This document shows, piece after piece, positions 12,909 through 27,169 of a stretch of 64,000 nucleotides of DNA. The DNA comes from Oreocharis arfaki (taxonomy: Eukaryota; Chordata; Aves; Passeriformes; Paramythiidae). Made by a program: the position numbers and the translations under genes. The notes under the pieces were generated by a model. That model searched no databases and was not told the DNA's origin. It saw nothing but the letters and a program-made list of their open reading frames with translations. The stretch lies in assembly GCA_013398015.1 (NCBI GenBank), contig VZRR01013896.1, positions 281,950-345,949 on the forward strand, in the 5' to 3' direction. The first letter of the stretch is position 1. The number at the start of each line of letters is the position of its first letter.

Positions 12909-14518
12909 GAAACATCACAAACATCAGGGGACAGGAAAATAAATTAAATTACTTGTTCTCTGTCACAGTAAGGAATGGGCACAAATTATCCAGTTAATCT
13001 GAAGAAACAATAGCTCAGAGAAAACCTCTCAGGAGAAATAGAAACAAGAAAAAACTGATTTAACAGGCTAATCAAATTTGAATTATCTCTGACAGAATAG
13101 GAAGAGTCTATCACATCTGAATACACAAAAAAGCTTATGCTAAGCCACAACCATTGTGTACAGGCATTTTATTGCTAAGGAAGAAAGTGGTTTTATTTAA
13201 TGTTGACAGTCTTTTTCCTCTTTCTGTAACAGAAAGCTAATATCTGTAAAGTACCATAAATAGATGTAGTGCCTGTATAAGAAGGATCACCACAAGAAAC
13301 CAAGCCTGCAATCCCAATATCATGTAATTAAAACAACAGATGGAACCTTACTCATCAGAGAACCCTCAGTGTCTGAGGCAGCACAGTCCTACCCAAGAAG
13401 AATGAGGAGAGCATTTGAAGGATACTTTTCCTATAATGCTGTTGGGAATAAGAGGCCACATCTTTAGCTGATGCAAATAAGTATTTTTACATTAATGAGA
13501 ACCCTCCTTGGCGATTACATAATAAATATTTAAAATGCAAACAAGAAGATGAACGTCTAATAGTATTGTTTCCCTGTTGTCATAAAATTAAGCAGTTCAA
13601 GTGCAAACCACATGCTAAAGCTTTTGATCTTTGGATAAACGTCACAAACATTTCCTAGACATAAAGTTCTCCATTACAGCAAGGAAAGGTTTTATTTAAC
13701 ATGTGAAGTTTTTTTCCATACATGTTATGGTCTTTCAAGACCTATGGAATCAAAAAGAAAACATCAGATTTTAGAGTATGATCTGACACTGAAACTTCAC
13801 GCTGGAAAATTCAAGTCCTACTGTTAAGTATCCATTCCTCTAATATTCGAAGCCTAAAAATTTAATTATTTGGCAGTTAGTTTAAAATTACTTTAATCTA
13901 ACTAAAGAAGTGGTTATTCATTATTCTTCATGCTCTTCTGGAAAATTAGATTCTAGATGTCTGAAAATAATATTCAAGATGACTCTGTGTGTTTGGATAT
14001 GAAACAAGTATGCTTTTTTATACCAAATCACATTTGAATGTTTATTTATTCATTCAGTATGTTTAAAATACAGGCTACAGAGACGTTTTAAAAATTCATT
14101 AGATCTACTAGAAGATAGACCTTACTTGACTTTGGGAAGCAATGCAGATGCTTAATAAATTGCTTCATCAGCTTTTTAGCTATTCAAGCATTACTACTGT
14201 CTTTAAAATCAGCAATTAACTATTATAATACTTCATTTAGGAAACCAGAACAGCTACCTGGGAAGCAGAAACCATGAAACATAAATGCAATTGGCTGCAA
14301 CATTTTGCCTCTGTTTAATTGAACCTTCAACAGATATTTCACTGGAAATACTCAACACGGAGTTTGTTTACTTGTCAAAACTAAGTAAAATTTGCAAGAA
14401 TTCTTCCGTATATCTTAAGCAAGATTCCTGTTAGTCTTGCGATCTGCCTTTGGTCCATGCAGCTGAGAACAATTGAGACAACTGAGAACTGAGAAATGGT
14501 TAAAGAGCTGCTATAATA
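12909..14518. other. No gene seen; AT-rich sequence, possibly with conserved non-coding blocks
   Basis: No coding sequence or named repeat was recognised. The parts at about 13470-13700 and 14140-14360 are low in simple repeats, rich in homeodomain-like TAAT and TTTAATTG words and contain an octamer-like 'atgcaaat'. This resembles the texture of conserved non-coding elements, but nothing here proves conservation. Confidence 0.3.
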
Positions 14519-14648
14519 TCACAGAATCACAGAACGGCCTGTGCTGGAAGGTGCCATAAAGATCACCTAGTTCCAACTCGCCTGCCATGGGCAGGGACAC
14601 CTTCCACCAGACCACGCTGGTCAGAGCCCCATCCAACCTGGCATTGAT
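14519..14648 (-). mobile_element. CR1 LINE, 3' end
   Basis: Starts with the inverted tail 'tcacagaatcacagaa', then 'cggcctgtgctggaaggtgc', 'catgggcagggacaccttcc' and 'gagccccatccaacctgg'. These are the standard blocks of an avian CR1 3' end read on the minus strand. Confidence 0.95.
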
Positions 14649-16053
14649 ATATGTTCTGGAATTATCATCCTGATTCTGGTCCTATGATTCCTCCTGGGTT
14701 TTAATTTTAACAGCATCAATTATACTATGTGAGAATACTCATACAAATTTAGACATTGAATTGCACACAGATAAGTGCCTACCAGAGAAAAGACAACCAC
14801 TTGTGTGTTTTAAAAAATGGCTGACTTGGCCCCACTTGTGAGGATGTTACTTGCAATTATTAAAATATAGTTTTCAATGTTCCCAATACCCTTCATCAAA
14901 GGATCCATAAGTTGTGCTAGAAATTACATAAACCATGGACATGATAGGCCTTGAACAAGATGTAGAATCAAGACAATTTCAAGCTTCTCAACAACTACAT
15001 TTTCAGATTAGTTTTGGTTAAAAAGAGCAGCCCAGTAGAAAACCTTTTATCTTTTGTTTCAAATATCTTCACTAAAGCAATTTACTCAAGAAGAGATAAA
15101 TGTTGTCAAAGTTTTATGTGACTATTGTGGTAAGGAACTGAAACTTCAAAACCTAAATATTAAAAATAGGCCAAGAATTGACAATATTATCACCCGGTAT
15201 TGGATGTATTATGGATCATGAAAAAACACTTAAAAATCTAGTAATCTACCTGAAAGGAAGAACTGCCTATTGAGGTATTACAAAAAACTTTAAAATACTG
15301 CTGTTAATACAGTAAAGTATTCTCTTTGACTTGCAGAAAAACATCAGAACAGTCTCATGAGACCTGTCTGGATTATTAAAAAAAAAAAAAAAAAAAATCT
15401 CTGGCATATTCTTTCTGTTTCCAAAAATTAGAAGTTCAAGGAAATGCTTATAAATAAGTGACACTGCCAGAGATCATAGGAAATCAGACTGGCTTTTAAA
15501 GCTCTTTCTTTTAACCCTTAAGCTCTTTGATCTTTGAATGCTATTGTATGGGTACTAGCAAGTTCCCATCTTTAATTATCTTGATTTAGGAAACTAATTT
15601 TCTCTCAAAGGATTCCTTTGAAAAGCCTTCTAATTGAGAACCGACAGGGTTGCAATTAATATGAAATTAGCCAGACAAATGTATAAGCAACTAATGTACC
15701 AGACAATCATAAGTTTTTAAAAATCAATCCTTTCATGACACTAAATACATATTTATTAAGGTTGCCATAATCCCTCTGATTAAATCTTTTATGGGTCAAG
15801 TTACAGCTAGCTTAAAGATTAATAGTTTGTGTATGTAAGCACAAGTAAACTCTAAATTTCAGACTAAAACCCACAAAGCAGGTCAGGTTAGAAGTCTGAC
15901 TAACCAGTATTGCAGCAGGAAAAAAAAAAAAAAATTCAAGGAAACCACACAGGTTTGCACCACTTTCTTGATTTTCTGTCTTCCACTCCAAGTGCTGGCA
16001 CTTTGGCACCCAAAGGTCTGTTTGAAGTATTCAGTTCTAGCATCTCCTGTAAC
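14649..16053. other. No gene seen; poly-A tract
   Basis: Unique-looking AT-rich sequence with A homopolymers at about 15378-15397 and 15919-15934. No exon or RNA gene could be supported. Confidence 0.45.
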
Positions 16054-16660
16054 ATCATAGAATCATGGAATGGCTTGTGTTCGAAGGGACCTCAAAGACT
16101 TGTCTCGGCCCAGCCCTCTCCCATGGGAAGAGACATCTTACACTAGACCAGGTTGCTCCAAGTCCCATCCAGCCTGGCCTTGAACACTTCTTGGGATGGG
16201 GCAGCCACAGTTTTTCGGGCAACCTGTGCCAGGGCCTCACCACCCTCACAGGGAGGAATTTCTTCCTAATATCCAATCTAAACCTCCTCTCTGTTAGTTT
16301 GAAGTCACTCCCCCTTGTCCTGTCACTGCAGGCCCTTGTAAATAGTCTCTCTCCATCTTTATTGTGGGCTCCCTTCAGATACTGGAAGGCCACGATCAGG
16401 TCCCACCAAAGCCTTCTCTTTTCCAGGCTCAACAATCCCAATTCTCCCAGCTTTTCCTCATAGAGGAGGTGTTCCATCATTCCAATCACCTTGGTGGCCT
16501 CCTCTAGACTGGCTCCAAGAGCTCCACGTCCTTCCTGTGCTGGGAGCCCAGAGCTGGATGCAGCACTGCAGGTGGGGTCTCAGCAGAGCGGGGCAGAGGG
16601 GCAGAATCCCCTCCCTGTAAACACTGGCCACACTCCTTTGGAGCCCAGGACATGGTTACA
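16054..16660 (-). mobile_element. CR1 LINE, longest copy in the window
   Basis: A continuous match to about 600 bases of CR1 3' sequence in reverse orientation. In order: 'catcatagaatcatggaatg', 'cccatccagcctggccttga', 'aacctgtgccagggcctcac', 'aggaatttcttcctaat', 'ctcccccttgtcctgtcac', 'cagcttttcctca', 'gagctggatgcagcactgca' and 'cagaatcccctccct'. Because it is GC-rich it produces the longest open frames of the window (144 codons minus, 132 codons plus). These run through non-coding 3' sequence or reverse-transcriptase tail and are not genes. The moderate divergence suggests a mid-age insertion. Confidence 0.96.
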
Positions 16661-18389
16661 GCATCTTCAGTATCATCTCAGTCTGTAAGATTTCTGGCTT
16701 CATCAACAGCTTCTGACAGTTAATTACATTATTTAATGTTATTGTAGAAGAAAGGAAGTCCGGTTCTTTGGATGGTGCCAGATTCTTTCACTGTGCATTT
16801 CTTCCTTCTCCTATTCTGACAGTAACCATGTGTACACTGATTTCTTGTTCCCTTCCTCCATTATCTCCTGATTTTACAGAATTCTACAATCAGTCTTTTC
16901 TCTTAACTGCAGCACAATGCTCAGTCAAACCATTATAATTCATTTGGGCCTCCCAACTGACAAACCTTCAGACAGAACTTTAGAAGGTCAAATTCCCAGG
17001 TATGCTTGATAACTACACTTTTAAAGATGATATCTCATCACTAACTATGAGGTTTTTTCCCTACTTAGTGTCACTTTGTAGTAAACAAGGAATAAACAAA
17101 GTTGGTATTGCTACAAAGAAACACATTTCTCTGTAATCAATTACAGAATTAATAAAATTGAATAGAAATAAGTATTGTATTTCTACTTCCACTAAAAAGT
17201 CTCCAAACTCAATCTGTATTGAATAATGCTGTTCTGATCACTGAATAAATTTGTGCTAAAATATTAATTTAATTTCACACATACTATGGTGCAACATTAA
17301 AAAAACCCAACAAAACAAACCTAAATCTTTGGCTCGAGACTTTTTTGAATTATAGTTCCCCAAGGATAAAACACATATGTTCATACTCACACTACCCAAT
17401 ATTGTTAGTTTCTTACAATGTTTTCCATTTTACTAGAAAAAACAGTAAGTTACAATATTTTAAATAGAAAACCCACTGGGAAATGTGTTACCTATGAAGC
17501 TCTATTTTCTAAATTGCAAAACAACCAATGATTCATGGCAGTTTTGTTCCTAAGAGACACATCTTATTAGAAACCAAATAAAAAATGAGAACAAATCATG
17601 TGATGATGACCACGCACACAGAACTTCAAAATTTACATGTATATGGATAACATCCTGCAGACTACATAAGGCTTTACAATATAAATATCTATTTATCTAT
17701 ATTTTTTTTGTTCCAGCACTGACTTCAAACTTCTTCCTTTATCTGCAAATACTCATGTAAATATTTCCAACTATACCTCTCATTAGTATTGTCCCTTCTC
17801 TTTCCCAAAACAGTGTACCCTACCTTATTTCAGGAAAAGGGGCACCACAAAGCAGGACCAATAGTTTCAGTGGAGGTGATAGATAATGCTGAATTAAATC
17901 AATTATGAAACTTTTTCAGGTTACATGTTACAAGTTGCTTTCACATGAATAGAAATTTGTCCTTTATTCAAGCTTTAATAGAACTTAATCTAACTTACAT
18001 ATTCAATCACAGTCAGTTCCACTTCTTCCTCCTATGATTCTGCTGAATTATTTTTTATCTAGAATAAATAGTCCTCTAAGGAAACCTGGGATAAAAACAG
18101 AGATCAGTTTTCTAAAGGACTTTCTATACCATCCAAAATTATGAATGTGAAGGACTCATTGATGGGAAAGATAAATCAAAATCAAAAGCTGGGCTAGTGA
18201 CAAATCATAAGGCAATAGCTCATTTTTCACAGAAATTACCCACCAGTACCTAAACCTCTAACATATTATCCATATTATCCCTATGCTTTTGTCACATTCC
18301 TTAACTAAACCCCCTTATTTTAGAAAGGTAACTATCCTGCTGCATATTTCCAAGAAACCTAACTTTCTCTGATTTTTTTTTATGACCTG
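16661..18389. other. No gene or named repeat seen
   Basis: AT-rich sequence with short A and T runs only. No feature could be supported. Confidence 0.45.
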
Positions 18390-18523
18390 GAAGTGTTCTA
18401 GGCCAGGCTGGATGGGGCTGTGAGCACCCTGGCCTAGTGAAAGGTGTCCCTGCCAAGGGCAGGCAAGCTGGAACAAGATATAACTGTTAGGTGCATTCCA
18501 ACCTAGGCTACTTTATGATTCTG
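18390..18523 (+). mobile_element. CR1 LINE, 3' end
   Basis: Shows 'ggccaggctggatggggctg', 'gagcaccctggcctagtg', 'aaggtgtccctgcc', 'gggcaggcaagctggaac' and the tail 'gcattccaacctaggctact' with 'ttatgattctg'. Plus strand, short and 5'-truncated. Confidence 0.93.
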
Positions 18524-18764
18524 GTTTTAGTGTTGGGTCTGGCTGAAATTGGCTATGTAATTCTATACTTATTAAGAAAAATAACAGAAAGAAGTAGTTG
18601 CATGAGCCTCATTTTCTAGGTGTGCAATTTCATGCAGTTCAATTATATTTAAACAGTTTGTTCAGCCACTTAAAATATAAAGACAATGGTGGCAAAGAAA
18701 CCTCTAAAAATAATTGCTGTAGCAATACATTCAATATTGTTACTATTATTCTTATTCTCTATTC

Positions 18765-18838
18765 TGACGTCATGAGACCCCACCTGGAGTACTGCATCCA
18801 GGTCTGGGGTCCTTAGCACAAGAGAGATGTGGCATAGT
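18765..18838 (+). mobile_element. CR1 LINE fragment, internal 3' region
   Basis: The sequence 'gagaccccacctggagtact' followed by 'gcatccaggtctggggtcc' is a hallmark CR1 block at the end of open reading frame 2. It is followed by a diverged 'cacaagagagatgtgg'. Downstream identity fades quickly, so the copy is truncated or heavily decayed. Confidence 0.85.
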
Positions 18839-21514
18839 AGGTATGGATAAGAAAACAAAAATAATTCTATATGTACTCGTACTCAAGACTGAGAAGGAAG
18901 AAAGCATCATCTCCATGTTCCTTTTGAAATACTAGGATGAACCCACACCCTTCAGGCAATGAATTCCTCCTGGGAAAGACCTGGAGACGCTGGTGACTCG
19001 TCATAGACAGTTTCACCTCCTTTCCTGAGTAAAGGATTTGCGAGCCTTAGGACATAGGGAGAAAACTATTAAAAAGTGATTAACACCAGGAAAGTTTTTC
19101 ATATAATAATTTTGAGGGCTTCCTTCTATTCATTAGTCCTAATAAGCAGTTTAAATTCAGTGGGACTAATAATAAATTCTTAGAGTCATTTATATGGTAT
19201 GCTTCCTTTTGCCCATAACAAGATTTTGAGTATCAGCACTCCAAGGGATTTGAATTTAGACCGCTCATTTTTAAAGACAGCATCTCTACCTGAAAGCTAC
19301 AGGACAATTTGCGGTGGAGTGCTCTCAGTCTCTCTCCTGAGGATATTTGCTTTGTGTAAATAATTAAACATATACTGGACAGGAGCTATAACCCAGCAGA
19401 CATCTTAACACACTGCAGAGCCATTCTCAGTTCAGGCTGAAATTTGTAGGCAGAATTCATAGCAATTATCTCTACATATATGGTTACTTCGGTCAGATAT
19501 GATACGACATCCCTTTTCAGCTTTAGGAAAAACGTACTGGTTTATTTTTCACTCCGAATATTTTCACTCATTCAAGAGAAGAAATACAACAAAAGGATTT
19601 TACAAAAATCTTCATTAAAATCAGTCAATTCTAGCATACCTTTTATATAATTCTTGAGAAGGAAATAGGTGAGGCAAGATGCTTTATAGGGGAATGAATT
19701 ATTCCTTTCTGAAATAGAAATAGCAATAGCTTTGTTGCATGATTCAGTAAGGGTTCAACCTTTCCATTCTGCAGCAAATTGAACATATTTCTTTCACTGA
19801 TATAATCAGTATTTTGACTTATTTGTTTTATGGAACTTTATTTTATGGGGCCAGTGGCCAGACACTTTATTACTCTCTGACTAGCCCTGAGATCAATGCC
19901 GTGTATTTTCATACAACACCTCTTTCTGAGCACATCCCTCTGACAAGAGAGGAACAGGTCCCCATTGCCTGCTGTGAGAAAAATCAGTGAAACCAGCTCT
20001 AGGAGCTGAGGGTTAGATAAGCCAGCAAAGAGTCCCAAAAATGCAGCAGAATTAGAGACATGCTCTGAGACAGAAAAAAACCTCAAACCTGGAATATCTG
20101 CAGACAAAATCTAACTTACTTTCCCCTTTTTAGGTAATCCCTATCACCTAAAATAGTAAAATAGATGAATTATAAAAAAGTTAGTTTGAATTCTATAAAG
20201 TATTCGGACCACTATTAGTTAATCAAAACAAAACCTGAAGATCACAATTATCTATTGTATACATTACTTTAGTGCTCTAGAAACACTGTGGGTATCACCC
20301 ACCACATTTAAATTACTTACTTTAGACAGTATCCCAGATGACTTATTGTCTGCAGAAGGAATAAACACTTTTGGAGACAATGCATTGTATCCTAAACAGG
20401 TTTCTAAAATGTACCAGCTCATTCACAACCTCCAAGTGCCCTTTCCTTTTTATTTTTATATTTTTTTTAATTAGTTGCAAAAGGAACCTAACATGAATAG
20501 GCTAACACCTCCTTAGAACCATTATCTCAAGATTCTTGATATATATTTGGGATGTCTATATTTCATATATATATGTGTGCGTGTGTGTATTTGACTTGAT
20601 ATATCAATTACAGATTGATAATATACACGTATTTGATATTTATTTCTGAGATAACTTGGAAGGTTTGAATTCGTGGAAGTACTGAATATCCAACATTTGG
20701 AAATTGCGTTTCTGTATATTTTGATGGAACATCAAAAACCTTTGTTGCATTAGAAAATGAAGTTCCATTCACTACTGAATATATTAGTAATTAAATAATA
20801 GTTTTTATATGCACACATGTGCCCATATTCATGTCTGGCTTTGGCATTTTAATTTATCACACATTACATGTTGCCTGGCTACCTTCCTCATCACTTCATT
20901 AATACACTCCTCTTTACTAAAATTACTTTGGCTTAATCCTTAGCTTTTGGCACATTCATGGGTAGAGACCAGCAAAATCCAGAATATTTCTGCTACAAAC
21001 TAAGTTATATCTTTATATGTACCTCAGTACTGAGTTCCTCACATCTCCTCTGCCATATGGTTTACAAAAAGGGTAAGGTTCAGCAGCTTAAGCAACAGAG
21101 GCCAATACTTGGAATACTAAAACCCCCCATTCAATCCACTCTAAGGAAAAAGACAGAATCATGTTATATATAAAGCCAGAAACCCAGGAGTTCTTTTCTA
21201 ATACGATACATGAAAATTAAAACTCGAGATACCACAACATAAAACAAAATGGTTTTCTTAAGTATAAAGAAGACTCTCATAGATTTTTAAGCATACTTTA
21301 TTTTCTAATGAATATTTATTTTGCCTACTAAACTAACAGATTAACAAATGTTCTCTAGCTTTACTTAGCTGACCTAACCCGTTATTATAACCCTAAACCA
21401 CTATTTTTTCTTTCCAGCTCATTACCTGAGGAAATACAGGAGAGCTTAATGTTTCTTTCCACAATTTTGATACATCATGTATTGATTGTTGACATTAAGT
21501 ACCTGTCCATACAT

Positions 21515-21552
21515 GTGTGTGTATGTATACATATATATACACACACACACTC
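21515..21552. repeat. Compound TG/TA/CA microsatellite
   Basis: Alternating purine-pyrimidine DNA: a TG patch, then 'tatacatatatatac', then a CA run. Confidence 0.85.
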
Positions 21553-23137
21553 TTTTAAACAATTGTATTTTCCATTAATAATGTGACTTATATCAATGAC
21601 TGTGAGTTAAGCTTCAACTTCACTGCCTACAATAGAAAACTGATTCAAGGAAGTCATAATGGAAAATAGTTTCAGAAATGGCTTATTGTTGGTTGCAGAT
21701 TCTAAAACACAATCTGAGTTAAGAAGCTAAGGGGAGGGACACTAAGAGAAGGGAATACAGGGACAAACAAAACCCTGGAGATGTTTCTGTGTGAAATATA
21801 TGAATAGGCTTATATGCAAACCTGTCCCTGGAAAATATTTATCAAGAAGAATTAAAGCTTATGAGAGAGAGGTAGAAAAAAGCATTCCTTGACTAATCAG
21901 AGGACATGGAGTCACTGGTTAACAGCCATAAGCTGCTCCTCCTGAGACTGCTACCAGCCCCTACAAGGAGTTTGAGCTCTGCATGAAAAACTCAGTGTTA
22001 ACATGGCTAACACACATCACGTGTTGTTCCTGTGAGTAGAAACTGCATCTTCCACACTTCCCTCAACTATACAGAGGTCATTCAAATGGAAAATCTCTTC
22101 AGTATTATCAAATCAGCTTGAAGAATCTATTCCGCACAAAGAACCCCATGAAAAAACAGAATATTAATTGATCCAGGCTATAAATTCAACTACTTTAGTG
22201 TTCAATTATAAACCCATCTTGAAATTATTTGTTTGAACTAAGCATAATGAAAACAAAACCATATAAACATAAGTTAGTCTAAGCTAGTTTAATTAGAGGT
22301 ATCACATGAGGGAAAGATGTGGTCTTTGATATCAAACAAACAAGTTATTACTTCCAGATTATTGTAGTAAAATATAGCAAAGAGTAAATGAATTTCCTTG
22401 AATCCTAATTTTATTCAAAAATAGTTTACTGAAATGACTGTATTGTTTTATTTCATATTTAATCTTCTGAAAAAGTCCGTAATAAAAGAAAACAGCTCAT
22501 TTTCTGACTTCACATAGTACCACCACTTAAACTATTTTCAGGTGTATATTTTTAATTACATAGATTTGCATTAGTCACATGTTAAGCAACAACTAGTAAA
22601 ATCTAAATAAGGACTAAGCAGAAATAGTATAGTAACTAAATTCCTGAAAAAAATGCAGATGTTTAACTATCTTTGGTTATATGCAAAAAAAGGCTGTGAC
22701 TGAACTGAAATGTATTCATTTTCCATTCCACTTCCATTATATATTTACCGTATCAAGAGAAAAACCCCTTATTTTCTCCATAAACTACGTGCTTGGAGAA
22801 AATTCAATAAGTACATGTACTTCCCTGATTATGACATTTTACTAGAGCACCAGTACTTCACAAAACGTGGTATAAGCCAGAAGACTCATCTCATTAAGCC
22901 AATTCTTTTTTTCTTTACAACATAAATGAAGATATTTAATCTGTATTTATGCAGACTAAATCAGGTTTGGAGACCGGATGTTCAAAGAACTGAAACTGTT
23001 AAGGCTGTTTAGATGGGCAAGCCAGCACTAGTATTAGAAAATGAAAAAGCCTAGTCAGATTCTGAAAACTGATTATCAGTTTTGACTTTTGTAGGAGTAC
23101 ATGCAATGCAATTGGCTCAAAATATTTTTTCTACAAA

Positions 23138-23192
23138 AAACCCCCAAACAACAAACCAATTAAAAAAAAACCAAAACCCCCCCAAAATCCCA
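23138..23192. repeat. A/C-rich low-complexity tract
   Basis: A runs alternate with C runs, including 'aaaaaacccccaaac' and 'aaaaccccccc'. Similar tracts recur elsewhere in the window. Confidence 0.85.
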
Positions 23193-26100
23193 GAGAAGTA
23201 CAATACTAAGTAAGCCCAATGTGCCAGTTATTGCATAAAAGCAAGCCCTATACAGCAGATAATTTCAACTTAGAAGATAATTTCTGTGTCCCTACTAAAA
23301 CATTCACTGCAGAATGCTTTAGTAACACTGGAATCAAGAATGTTGCCAAGGGATGCTCAAGTTAGCCTTTAGAGTGTCTCCCTTATAGATGAATGCTAAA
23401 TAAAAAAAATGCACATAGTTCTTGACAGAAAGATTCATATGAAACATCTGTTGCTTACTTAAAAGTTGGAGCAACTCTCTCCTTCAAACTGGAAACCCTC
23501 TATACTTTGACTTACAAGTGATAAACTTAAGTGATATCTTAGAAACTCTCTTGTGTTTCTGGATCTTCATTACTTACACATCAATTTAGACCATGATTAC
23601 AAAAGCAGTGAAGGAGGAATAGTCAGATGGCTTGTTCTGGGTCTTCCTTGCCAAAGGGTGTAAGGAGAGATGACAAAAAGTTCCTGTATTGATTAACCTC
23701 TGCACATTTATAAACCTCATGAGATACCAAGTTTATGTGTGCATTTGCTGTGTGCATCATTGAGCACTGGAGTTCTTCTGTTGTTTTAATTACTTATAGT
23801 CAGCTCCTCAAAAAAAGGCAGAATGAACTGACAAAAACCCTCTGTCCATCTCATCAGCAGAATTCCACAAGAAGAGGGTCTTGGAAAGGCTTTGAGGGAG
23901 ATGGGGTACAAAATGAAAAAGAGGGATTTACAATGATTGCACAAATTAAAGAATTCAAGCTGCAAGTAGAAAAGCATCTCTGTAGAATTCCAGTGATAGA
24001 TCAAACACACATTTACACTGAAGATCATCTCTTAATCTTTCGATGAACGGAAGGAAAAAAAAAGGAGAGAAAGAATGCATGCCAGTTTCATTCCTGAATT
24101 GATCGAGGATGACAACGGATTTATGAGGTTGCTTGTGGAACACTTGGTGGCACCTTGACAGTTGTCACACGCATTTCTCAGTGGTACCTCCCATCTAGTC
24201 CGAAGACTAGAGAAGGGCCCTCACTTCCGCTATGAATTTGGAGATCTCGCAAAAAACATTATCCAATTAGAATCTCAGCACAGAGATTACAGCAACTTCT
24301 TAGCCTTCAAAGGAACAGCCTTGGAAATATTTTTCAACATTTCAAGAAGGCATGAAAGAAACAACTCAAAAACCAATTCCCTAAATGACACTGAGAGGAG
24401 GAAGGATAAACTCAGTATGCATCAAGTTTAGAAAAAGGTGACAGATAAATTAATTTCCTGGCTCAGCTAGAATTCTCAAATCACCTTAGGAGAGCTGTAA
24501 ATAATTTCTACAGTGCACTTCATCCAGGAAGAACTTGGTATACAGGAAAATAACCAAAAAGTTTGACTTTTTCAAGCTTCTTATAGAAGTAGCTGTCATC
24601 AAAAAGGACATTTTCACTGACACGATTAACCACAACTAGACTATAACTGTAAGCAAATCAGTAGTAGTCAGATTACCGGAGACAGAAGGTTCAGTCTGTC
24701 CTGCGCAGGATTGCAGTGCTTTCACTGGTAGAAGTGCTGTGACTGACAGTTCAAAAATTTGAAGGCAATCTTTTATTACAAAAGCAGAGATATCTCACTA
24801 GGGCAAGTGATGGCTCTTAAACCAAACCAAGAGATAAATTAAGTTTCTTTTTGTCCGTGAAGTGAACTAGGAAGGCAGAAAATGTCTCTCATGGTGAGGT
24901 AGAGTTACAGGAACAGCAGGCCCTATTAAGACAAGAGAAATCCCCACAATTTCTATTTTAATGAAACCATTATTCAGGACCTGTCTCATAGGGGAAGATA
25001 TAAAGTGATTAAAGCAATCTAGCACTCAGGCCATGGGGCAGAGCACTGAGGAAATCCAGGTCAGAAATCTATTTCAGAAAATCTTTTTTTTTTTGTGTGT
25101 CAGCAGAAGGAGCCAGATGGAGGAATCCAGCTCATCAAACTTCTTGTGCCCCTATGATATGGTTCTATTACTGAGACATCTCTTTTTTTTTTCCCTGTTG
25201 GTCTCCTGGCTCTTTTGATAGGGGTGCTGGTATTACTTGAAACCTGTCACAGTGTCTATCATGATAAAACTTGAAGGAAAGGTACAGACCCCTGTCTAAG
25301 TGCTGAACTCCCTGGACAAAGAGTTGCAAAGGAACTAATCTCTTCAGCTTCAAAATCCACTTCCAGAAAACTGGCTGCTAATTATTCTGAAGAGGTCATT
25401 TATTTTAACAACTTGTCCCATAGCCTGATATTAAAAATAACTGAAATTTGACATTTCTCTCACACAAGTAGTTCAGGAAAACTGAAATCCTGGCAGATAC
25501 TTGATGCTAACAGACTCCAGCTCCAAATGTGAGGGACAAGGAACAAAAACAAACATATGTTTCTATGGGCAAGAGGTATGCATATGCACAGCACAAATGC
25601 ATATATGACTTTCTTTTTTTTAATCTAAGTCTCTGAAATGTGTATGAATTCATGTTCAGGTGTGTGCATTTCGGAAGTATACAGAATTGTACTTCTGGAC
25701 AAAGGCAAAGAATGGACTATTGTACCAGATGACATCGTTTTTAGAGCCTGTTTTTAGTGAGCTCTTCTTTAAAAGATTGGCTTGTGCATGAGAGAGAGGA
25801 AGGAAGAAACTATGCTAGCAGAAGGTTGAGATTTGCTGACATTATATTTTATTACCTTGGGAATGACCATGCTAAAGTCTTCATTGACCTTTCTGAGGCA
25901 GCACTGATGCCTCCAGAAAACTGAGAATGGAATCAGACATTGTTGTCAGCATTGCTCTCATTCCAACTGACTCTCTAATTGTTACTGCACTTTGCAGTAC
26001 AAATACAAAACCCCCAAAGGGGCTCTTCCTATGTGACATTGACTCAACTTTGGAAGCAGAACCCAAGTTCTAACGCCTGAAATCCCAAACTGTGCTCTGC

Positions 26101-27142
26101 AATACCTGTCTCATAGTGACAACAAGGCACGACTCCAAGAGATTCAGGAAAAGAAAGGGCAGGATAACAAACAGATTAGCCCCACCTGTGCATATTTTGG
26201 GTTATCTGCAGCAGAGTACAGCCTTAGGTGACGTTTACTTACCAATCTGAAAGCACAAATAAACAACTCTGAAACAAAGAACAGCTAAATCTAAATGCTA
26301 AATAAAGCAAACACATTAAACAAGTTAATCTTTCTAATTTCATATTACTGCTGCTCAGTGCAACCATTTATACTTTATAGAGATTTAATTTAGATCATAT
26401 TCTTGAATCCGCAATGAAAGCAAAATAGAAAACATTAGATTTTACTTGTTAATTAAATAATTTTAATTTCATTTCCTAGCGTAAAATGAAAACACACTTA
26501 TATTATGCAATAATAAATGTTAAAATGATTGATGAATGTCCCTATAAATTGCGTCTATAGAAGCTACAATTATATCGAGGAATACTTCTAAGGATTGTTT
26601 ATTGGGTTTCTCTGATTTAGCAGGCAAGTTATATCAACTGCTTTTCAATATGTTCTCTATATGCAAGCAGCTCTTAAATTTACTGTACCTGTAACTAGTG
26701 AATCAACTGTATCTCCCTACAGAAATGAGACAAAGGCTGCTTCTGGCATTTATTCAGCCTGCTTTTTTTTTTTTTTCCCTCTTAAATGAAAATCAATAAA
26801 CAGCCTCTATATTATTAACAAAAATACATTTGCCAGATTATTGCCAAGCACATACCATTAATCCTGCCTTTGTCCTTAATATCTCGGTAAATAAAGTAGC
26901 AATAGTAAATCCATTTTGATTCTGAAGACATAAAATTCTGCAAATAATTTCCAGAAATTACTATTACACAAAAAATTCCACTACACTAATGACAAAAAAG
27001 AACATCTAAGACACTTCCAAGGCATAACTGGTTAAGTCCTTCAAGACGTCTGTGTACTAGTCAGTATCCTTGCTTTAATATTGCATTTTGGTTCAGATAG
27101 AAAAACAAAGTGAAGAGAGCAGCTTCTAATAACTGACAGGAT

Positions 27143-27169
27143 TCTCTCTTGATTAGAAATCAAGAGAGA
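27143..27169. repeat. Perfect hairpin 1, 12-bp stem
   Basis: The left arm 27143-27154 (tctctcttgatt) is the exact reverse complement of the right arm 27158-27169 (aatcaagagaga), with a 3-base loop 'aga'. The adjacent hairpin begins at the next base. No function is known. Confidence 0.95.

Noticed and set aside
16055..16489. Longest open frames of the window (144 codons minus, 132 codons plus)
   Set aside because: Both lie wholly within a CR1 fragment; the DNA matches CR1 3' sequence and the frames are by-products of its GC content.
19838..20107. 89-codon minus-strand frame with a plausible soluble-protein composition
   Set aside because: No family recognised and no flanking exon structure; length is within chance expectation.
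24162..24431. 89-codon plus-strand frame with a balanced, protein-like composition
   Set aside because: No recognised family, no supporting splice sites, and many frames of similar length arise by chance in 64 kb. It is left unannotated.
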